11,155 nt of DNA. Source: Syntrophaceae bacterium UBA1062 (GTDB lineage Bacteria > Desulfobacterota > Desulfomonilia > UBA1062). Position 1 is the first letter of the stretch, and each line of letters begins with the position of its first letter. The stretch is taken from positions 1 through 11,155 of the forward strand of contig DCDF01000203.1 of NCBI GenBank assembly GCA_002316295.1. The letters are read 5' to 3'. Made by a program: the position numbers and the translations under genes. Shown piece by piece: positions 7,209-11,155 of this stretch. The notes beneath the pieces were generated by a model. It worked only from the letters and a program-made list of their open reading frames with translations, did no database searches and was not told the DNA's origin.

Positions 7209-7237
7209 AAGCCCGCACCTTCTCCCCTCATCAACGG
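7202..7237. repeat. Inverted repeat spanning the ychF/lipoprotein convergent gap
   Basis: CCGTTGA (7202-7208) and TCAACGG (7231-7237) form a 7-bp inverted repeat whose inner ends are exactly the two convergent stop codons. The 22-base centre is the whole intergenic spacer. It lacks a T-run on either side, so it is at best a weak bidirectional transcript end. Confidence 0.3.
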
Positions 7238-7770
7238 AGCAGCTCGGCCCGCTCCTTCTGAACCTCGTCGGGTGAAAAGTACCGGGCGGTATGGTTCTGC
7301 ATATCGTAGACCATCACCCCGCCGAGAGAATCTCTGACGGAAGAATACAGAACGTCTCCGTTTTCATCCGCCATCAGCACCCCATTGTCTGTCCGGGAGA
7401 GGGAAAACGTCTTTCCGGGGTCTGTGTCCGATTTCACCTCGACTGTTCCGCTGGCAGGATCATATCGCATGGAAAGGCTGTTCACCCCGTCTCTTACGAT
7501 TTTTTCATTCTTGTCTGAGGCCGTCGACGTCCTGGTCGACTGAATGAGGTTCTCTCCAGTCCAGAACTCGATGGAATTGAGCACCACTGCGTCTGCGAGG
7601 ATCGCGGTCCCGTATATCGGGGTTATGGCGAAAACGAGAAAGAGCGCTTCATCTATCCACCGCTCCTGATCTCTGTGAAACTGATACAGCTCATTGGTGA
7701 GTGCGAACGTACCGGTACACCCTGTCATGAAAACGGCGGCGAAGGCCAGGCCCGTCAGTGTCTTTTTCAT
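7231..7770 (-). CDS. DUF3332-type lipoprotein
   Basis: This 179-residue product starts with a lipoprotein signal: MKK, a hydrophobic stretch, and MTGC with the lipidated cysteine at residue 18. The N-terminal half, with FALTNELY (23-30) and a hydrophobic stretch with PIYGTAILADAVVLNSIEFWTGEN (about 52-75), matches my recollection of the DUF3332 family, small lipoproteins of unknown function. The second half (about 95-170) reads like a beta-rich soluble domain. AAGGAGA lies 7 bases before the ATG. The gene is convergent with ychF and is not tied to an operon. The spacer to the FlhB-like gene (7771-7913) has no clear promoter consensus. Probable location is the periplasmic face of the inner or outer membrane. 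Function is unknown. Confidence 0.75.
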   Translation of the reverse strand: MKKTLTGLAFAAVFMTGCTGTFALTNELYQFHRDQERWIDEALFLVFAITPIYGTAILADAVVLNSIEFWTGENLIQSTRTSTASDKNEKIVRDGVNSLSMRYDPASGTVEVKSDTDPGKTFSLSRTDNGVLMADENGDVLYSSVRDSLGGVMVYDMQNHTARYFSPDEVQKERAELLR

Positions 7771-7885
7771 ACACTTCTCCTTATTTACGGCTCTGTTGAG
7801 CTTTTAAGGATAATGAATAACGGAAGAAGGCGGGAAAACAACCGAGAGGTCGAGTTCTGTACGGGAGAGCCCGGAGCATGGGGCC

Positions 7886-7910
7886 TCTGCGGCCGTTCAC
7901 AAAAAACGGC
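7886..7910 (-). terminator. Possible hairpin after the FlhB-like gene
   Basis: Just after the stop codon the minus strand reads GCCGTT-TTTTGTG-AACGGC, a perfect 6-bp stem with the T-rich run in the loop rather than after the stem. It could mark the end of the four-gene operon, but it lacks the downstream U-tract of a standard intrinsic terminator. Confidence 0.3.
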
Positions 7911-7913
7911 GGC

Positions 7914-8186
7914 TCATCCGTCGGCTTTCATGCGGTTCATCCGATAAATGAAGGCGAGGACCTCGGCCACCACCCGATACAGATCTTCGGGAATTTCTTC
8001 ATTGATATCAAGGCAATATAGTGCATCGAGGAGAGTCTTGTCCTGTTTGACGGGGATGTTGTGCTCCCGGGCAATGGCCAGTATTTTCTCTGCAATCGAG
8101 CCGCGCCCCTTGGCGGTCACCCTGGGCGCGGGGTCCTTGCCCCGTTCGTATTTCAGCGCAACAGCCTTGTCCGGCTCCTTTTTCAT
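7914..8186 (-). CDS. FlhB-like C-terminal domain protein (FhlB type)
   Basis: This 90-residue soluble protein matches only the cytoplasmic C-terminal domain of FlhB/YscU, the export switch protein of flagellar and injectisome type III secretion. The shared pattern is VALKY (9-13), APRVTAKGRGSIAEKILAIAREHNIPV (about 20-46), ALY (55-57), EEIPEDLYRVVAEVLAFIY (about 63-81). The membrane half is absent. It begins where FlhB cleaves itself: the conserved NPTH lines up with KEPD at residues 3-6, so no autocleavage is expected. Such FlhB paralogues (B. subtilis YlqH is one) are known and can partly stand in for the cleaved FlhB domain. The ATG overlaps the FliK-like stop as ATGA, so translation is coupled. 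Confidence 0.85.
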   Translation of the reverse strand: MKKEPDKAVALKYERGKDPAPRVTAKGRGSIAEKILAIAREHNIPVKQDKTLLDALYCLDINEEIPEDLYRVVAEVLAFIYRMNRMKADG

Positions 8187-8947
8187 ACCAGAACGTCCAC
8201 TCCCTTCAGCAGATGATCCTTCAAGGCCGTGCGGGCAACCCTGACATATCGTACTCCGAAAGGCTCAAGGCCGGCCTCGAGCTCATGCAGGTGCCCGTTG
8301 AGGAAATCGGCCGTGTCTTCCGAAGGTGTCATGATCTCCACCTCTACCCCCCGATCCATCCGGGCCGTGCACTCGAGGCTTCCCAGACGGTCGGTATCGA
8401 TTCCGAAGTGCAGAACATATGCATCGCCGTCCCGTTCGACCGATACCTTCGCACTGCCGCCCGATTCTTCATCCACCAGAGGAATGAGCAGGAAAGCGAG
8501 GGCCTCGGGATGCTGGGTCAACTGTTCGGCCAGCGCCGCGACGATCTCAGCCTTCCCGGCATCGTTTCCCGGCCGGGAGGGAAGGCGCCGGACGATTTCC
8601 TGGAGGAGAAAGGACTCTATCGGCTTGTCTCCGAAGCTGCCTACCAGGCGGCTCAAGGCGTTCCCGAGGTTTCGAAGGCTCGGACTCTGGCCCTCGATTC
8701 CGGAATCCGCCAGCTTCAAGACGATCCGGGGACTCAGTGCGTGGACCTTGAGATTGAGCACTTGCCCCCTGTGCAGGGCCATGGTCGTTTCCACCATGAT
8801 GCGCCTGCCGAACATGGAGACGAGCACCTGTCCCGATTTCGGAGCGGACAGAACCGTGGCGACCAGTGTTCTGCCGATGGAAAGGGTGGGAATATTTTCA
8901 TTGAGTACGATGCTGCCTGACTGAAGATGCCCGGGAAGGATCTGCAT
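8183..8947 (-). CDS. Short FliK-like protein (hook-length control C-domain)
   Basis: The 254-residue protein resembles FliK-like proteins. The N-terminal part (about 25-80) reads like a small beta domain with GQVLVSMFGRRIMVETTMALHRGQVLNLKV-type sequence, followed by a helical linker. The C-terminal part (about 165-250) fits the Flg_hook domain: LGSLECTARMD, GVEVEIMTPSEDTADFLNGHLHELEAGLEPFGV. In FliK this domain contacts FlhB to switch export specificity, and here an FlhB-like protein is encoded directly downstream with a 4-base overlap, which supports a working pair. It is shorter than most FliK rulers (about 400 residues), so a hook-length role is doubtful. The start is ATG 8947, six bases after the upstream stop, with no strong ribosome site. 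Exact function is unknown. Confidence 0.75.
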   Translation of the reverse strand: MQILPGHLQSGSIVLNENIPTLSIGRTLVATVLSAPKSGQVLVSMFGRRIMVETTMALHRGQVLNLKVHALSPRIVLKLADSGIEGQSPSLRNLGNALSRLVGSFGDKPIESFLLQEIVRRLPSRPGNDAGKAEIVAALAEQLTQHPEALAFLLIPLVDEESGGSAKVSVERDGDAYVLHFGIDTDRLGSLECTARMDRGVEVEIMTPSEDTADFLNGHLHELEAGLEPFGVRYVRVARTALKDHLLKGVDVLV

Positions 8948-8953
8948 CGCCGG

Positions 8954-9382
8954 CTACACGCTATCCTGATTCTTCATCTTGATCATGAGCTGCACTTCGC
9001 CGAGCGGGATACCGGTGATCCGCGAGATGTCCTCGGGCCCGTATCCGCCGCTAAAGAGCTTCTGAACGTCCGATGATGTGTAGTCCTTCGCCTGCCTGGC
9101 GCTGATGTACGTCTTCTCGAGGCCCTCCATCACAAGACGGGCCTCTCTTATCTTGTCATCGAGCTCGGTCAGCACCCGGTTGACGAGCTCAACCTTGATC
9201 TGGATCTGCTCCTGGAAATTTCCGGAAAGGTCCTGCGTCTGCTGAATGACGTCCCTGAGGTCGTCGAGTGCGGACGGCACGGGCTTCTTCTTCCTGTCTG
9301 CGAGAATGAAAAACACGACCACTCCGAGCAGGACCGCAAGCACGATCACCTGAATCAGGAGAAGGAGTCCGGTCGGGTCCAA
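8954..9382 (-). CDS. DUF2802 family membrane-anchored protein
   Basis: The 142-residue protein has one N-terminal membrane segment (about 6-27), a charged linker, a coiled coil (about 38-95) and a C-terminal helix-turn-helix-like tail (LFSGGYGPEDISRITGIPLGEVQLMI, about 109-134). This arrangement and the tail match DUF2802, a family of unknown function commonly found near flagellar and chemotaxis genes. The tail resembles a small DNA-binding or protein-interaction HTH, but the protein is membrane-anchored. The start is a TTG at 9382, two bases after the previous stop. No in-frame ATG would keep the membrane segment, so I accept the TTG, with GGTGGTG upstream as a weak ribosome site. It lies inside a four-gene operon with the FliK-like and FlhB-like genes. 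Confidence 0.8.
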   Translation of the reverse strand: MDPTGLLLLIQVIVLAVLLGVVVFFILADRKKKPVPSALDDLRDVIQQTQDLSGNFQEQIQIKVELVNRVLTELDDKIREARLVMEGLEKTYISARQAKDYTSSDVQKLFSGGYGPEDISRITGIPLGEVQLMIKMKNQDSV

Positions 9383-9384
9383 GG

Positions 9385-9693
9385 TTACACCACCACGTCG
9401 ATGATGTGCTTCCTCACGCCTTCGCGTTCGGTTTCTTCAGGTGCGCCCTCGTTTTTTTCACCGGCCTGCCCGTTCTGCTCGCCCTTCGCGTTCTTTTGGT
9501 CGCGATCTTTGGCGGCGATCTCCCGGCCCTTCTGGGATTCGTTGACCTCCCTGCTCTTCTTGAGCCGCTCCTTCGCCTCTTCCTCGGTGAGGATCTGCTT
9601 GGCTATGTCGGGCTGGACGAATGAGCTCTGGCTTATCTTCTCGATTCTCCCGCCCTGGGAAAGTATCGCCGATATGTCTGATGGTCCAGGCAT
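9385..9693 (-). CDS. Small charged protein of unknown function, first gene of the operon
   Basis: I do not recognise a named family. The 102-residue product has a mixed N-terminal third (GPSDISAILSQGGRIEKISQ), then a long stretch rich in lysine, glutamate, glutamine and asparagine (about 35-90) that is probably disordered or helical. It ends with a hydrophobic tail, HIIDVVV. No signal peptide or membrane segment is visible. GAGG lies 7 bases before the ATG, a good ribosome site. It is two bases upstream of the DUF2802 gene and is the first gene after the promoter at 9727-9755, so it probably belongs to the same process, likely flagella or export. A charged linker or chaperone-like role is possible but unsupported. 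Confidence 0.75.
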   Translation of the reverse strand: MPGPSDISAILSQGGRIEKISQSSFVQPDIAKQILTEEEAKERLKKSREVNESQKGREIAAKDRDQKNAKGEQNGQAGEKNEGAPEETEREGVRKHIIDVVV

Positions 9694-9726
9694 CTGCGCA
9701 CCTCTTACCTGTTCTATCGACCTTAA

Positions 9727-9755
9727 TTTATATCAACTAAAGCTTGCATTTGCAA
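9727..9755 (-). promoter_or_regulatory. Promoter of the DUF2802/FliK-like/FlhB-like operon
   Basis: The minus strand reads TTGCAA (9750-9755), a 17-base spacer and TATAAA (9727-9732), a good sigma70-type promoter. Transcription would start near 9720, about 27 bases before the first ATG. I see no sigma54 (GG-N10-GC) or sigma28 pattern here, though these are usual for late flagellar genes. The stretch 9756-9893 holds no gene. Confidence 0.7.
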
Positions 9756-9893
9756 CATCAGACGATGAAGTCCGCCGAAGCACAGAGCGTCGCAACTTTT
9801 GCATGAACTCCGCAGCTGTCCCGGGGAACCGGCAAGGGTCAGGACGCCGTCCGACAGCTCTCAAGGAGAAGACTGCGGGCAGGGATGATGAAG

Positions 9894-9931
9894 AGAAAGC
9901 GGGCGAAGCCTATGCGGCTTCGCCCACTTTC
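9894..9931 (-). terminator. Hairpin terminator overlapping the DRTGG stop codon
   Basis: A perfect 10-bp stem (9901-9910 with 9916-9925, GGGCGAAGCC/GGCTTCGCCC) with a 5-base loop extends by GAAAG/CTTTC after one mismatch. The minus-strand TAG stop (9910-9912) straddles the stem-loop boundary, so the last codons of the DRTGG gene form one arm. Downstream on the minus strand is GCTTTCTCTT, a broken U-tract. The symmetry could let it act in both directions. Confidence 0.7.
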
Positions 9932-10257
9932 TGTATTGATCCTCTCATGCCTGCGGAGAAGAGCCTGCCGCAGGATTCGAAGAGAATGAACTTGGTTCCG
10001 AGCAGCGGAATGTTCTTCTCCTGCGCCAGCTTTACGGCATCGGAAGAAGGGCGCTTTCCCCGCACGAAGATGATGGCTCTCAAGTCCAGCGTCTCCGCTG
10101 TCCGGACAACCAGGGGATTGGTGAGGCCGGTCAGGAGAATGGACCCTTCCTTGGCAAAGGCGAGAACGTCACTCATCAGGTCGGCCGCAAAACCGGTGTT
10201 TACTTCCATGCCCAGCATGTCATCGCCGACAATGACGTCTGCATCCAGTAGATTTTT
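9910..10257 (-). pseudogene. DRTGG-domain protein, 5' end removed by an insertion sequence
   Basis: The reading frame encodes about 115 residues of a DRTGG-type domain, a small fold found in regulatory and metabolic proteins and as a stand-alone protein in anaerobes, often near hydrogenase-related genes. Recognisable stretches are LLDADVIVGDDMLGMEVNTGFAADLMSDVLAF, GSILLTGLTNPLVVRTAETLDL and AIIFVRGKRP...KNIPLLGTKFILFESCGRLF. The match extends upstream of the first ATG (10218) as NLLDADVIVGDD, up to where the IS begins. There an in-frame TGA from the IS closes the frame, so the native start codon and perhaps 8-10 codons are missing. The ATG at 10218 lies inside the domain and has no ribosome site, so expression is doubtful. 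The hairpin at 9894-9931 overlaps its 3' end. The missing 5' codons should lie beyond the IS, outside the window. Confidence 0.7.
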
Positions 10258-11155
10258 GGTTCATCACACGGAAGCGTACTTTTGAGTTGAAAGGAGTGGA
10301 CATACCTGCCTTTCTGAATCTGACCAAAGAAAACAGGAAGGGATCAGGGCATGTCCACGAGTATACTGTATCACGGGTTTGGGATTGTTGGGTATCAGTA
10401 TGTTCATGCTGAATACTCTGGAGGCAAGATGGTTTTCAGGTTGAGGCAGGATCGGCACAAGATGAGATGTCCCCAGTGCGGGTCTCGTGAGGTGACGAAG
10501 AAGGGATTTTCTCTCAGGCGCTTTCGGTGCGTGCCGATAGGTCGCAAGCCTGTGGTTGTTGAGCTGCCAGTACAGCGGGTGGAATGTGGGGAATGCGGTG
10601 CGATCAGGCAGGTGAGAATCGGGTTTGCAGACGAGCGCAGGACATATACCAGGGCATTTGAACGATATGTTCTTGAGCTTTGTCGACACATGACCATGCT
10701 CGATGTTGCGAGACACCTCGGGGTGAGCTGGGGATTGGTCAAAGATATCCAGAAGCGCAGTCTTCACAGGCGTTTTCGTAACCCTGATATCAGGAAGCTC
10801 GAGCTGGTCGCCATAGATGAGATTTCGATCGGGAAGCATCATAAGTACCTTACGGTCGTGCTGGATCTGAAGACAGGAGCGATTGTGTATGTGGGAGACG
10901 GCCGTGGAGCAGACGCCTTGAAACCTTTCTGGCAGAGGATACAGAGGCATAAGGTAAAGCTCAGGGCCATAGCAATAGACATGTCTCCCTCATACATAGC
11001 AGCGGTTCTGGAGAATCATCCTGGTGCCGAGATCGTGTTCGATCACTTCCATGTCATCAAGATGTATAACGACAAGCTCTCGGAAATGAGGAGGGATCTG
11101 TATCGGGAAGCTACAGGGCCACTTGAAAAGAAGATCCTCAAAGGCACGCGCTGGC
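10258..11155 (+). mobile_element. ISL3-family insertion sequence, left part (partial at window edge)
   Basis: The element carries an ISL3-type transposase and begins just upstream of it, inside the DRTGG gene. I place the left end at GGTTCATCACACGGAAG (10258), because the DRTGG match stops just before it and it resembles the terminal repeats of ISL3 elements; the exact base is inferred. If an 8-bp target copy exists, the left copy would be AGATTTTT (10250-10257). The right end and its inverted repeat lie outside the window. Confidence 0.75.
10351..11155 (+). CDS. tnp: ISL3-family transposase, N-terminal 268 residues (runs off window)
   Basis: This transposase cuts and moves the IS by DDE chemistry. 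It has the expected order: an N-terminal zinc-binding region with C40-x2-C43 and C79-x2-C82, a helix-turn-helix (about 114-134, MLDVARHLGVSWGLVKDIQK), then the catalytic core. The first catalytic aspartate is D156 in VAIDEIS and the second is D210 in AIDMSPSY. VFDHFHVIKMYN (229-240) is a family hallmark, and the catalytic glutamate should lie beyond the window. The frame is open from 10351 to the end without a stop, so the copy looks intact so far. The ATG at 10351 follows AGGAAGG by about 9 bases. It is oriented opposite to the DRTGG gene it interrupts. Confidence 0.93.
   Translation, partial: MSTSILYHGFGIVGYQYVHAEYSGGKMVFRLRQDRHKMRCPQCGSREVTKKGFSLRRFRCVPIGRKPVVVELPVQRVECGECGAIRQVRIGFADERRTYTRAFERYVLELCRHMTMLDVARHLGVSWGLVKDIQKRSLHRRFRNPDIRKLELVAIDEISIGKHHKYLTVVLDLKTGAIVYVGDGRGADALKPFWQRIQRHKVKLRAIAIDMSPSYIAAVLENHPGAEIVFDHFHVIKMYNDKLSEMRRDLYREATGPLEKKILKGTRW

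Noticed and set aside
8213..8924. Two plus-strand open frames (235 and 231 codons) opposite the FliK-like gene
   Set aside because: Both overlap a minus-strand gene with a fitting Flg_hook domain and operon context; neither has a domain or ribosome site.
9401..10285. 294-codon plus-strand open frame spanning the DUF2802-operon promoter and the DRTGG gene
   Set aside because: It crosses two minus-strand coding regions, a promoter and a terminator; composition is that of an antisense frame.
10264..10950. Long minus-strand open frame (228 codons) opposite the transposase
   Set aside because: It is antisense to a well-supported ISL3 transposase with zinc-finger and DDE motifs; its translation shows no recognisable domain.

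Overview
The window looks like chromosomal DNA from a Gram-negative bacterium of the Desulfobacterota (former Deltaproteobacteria) type. This rests on the general look of the 16S fragment, an outer-membrane-type lipoprotein, RNase Y next to zapB-zapA, a DUF2802/FliK-like/FlhB-like gene set and a DRTGG-domain gene. No genus can be fixed from the window alone. Protein-coding DNA is fairly GC-rich, while the rRNA leader and the promoters are AT-rich.

Layout: (1) 1-812, minus strand, holds the 5' half of a 16S rRNA gene, preceded at 813-1100 by three tandem sigma70-type promoters with A-tracts and boxA-like leader sequences. (2) 1308-5374, minus strand, is a housekeeping run read in the order zapB, zapA, probable 6S RNA, fthC (5-formyltetrahydrofolate cyclo-ligase), rny (RNase Y) and tyrS, which then points into the rrn promoters. 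The zapA-6S RNA-fthC order is the classic proteobacterial arrangement. (3) 5614-7208, plus strand, holds a stand-alone GAF protein followed by ychF. ychF has a good promoter inside the end of the GAF gene and may be translated from a leaderless mRNA. (4) 7231-7770, minus strand, is a DUF3332-type lipoprotein. (5) 7914-9693, minus strand, is a tight four-gene operon: a small charged protein, a membrane-anchored DUF2802 protein, a short FliK-like protein and a truncated FlhB-like protein. It has its own sigma70-type promoter. (6) 9910-10257, minus strand, is a DRTGG-domain gene whose 5' end is cut off by an ISL3-family insertion sequence. The IS transposase starts at 10351 and runs off the window.

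How it fits together: region 2 combines cell division (ZapA/ZapB at the Z ring), global RNA control (6S RNA, RNase Y), folate metabolism and translation (TyrRS, rRNA), which are all growth-linked. Region 5 looks like an export-gate accessory module related to flagellar type III secretion. The most notable points are the IS disruption of the DRTGG gene, the possible leaderless ychF, the twin rrn promoters exactly 80 bp apart with one -35 inside an inverted repeat, and the FlhB-like protein that begins where FlhB normally cleaves itself. I found no clearly new multi-gene system.
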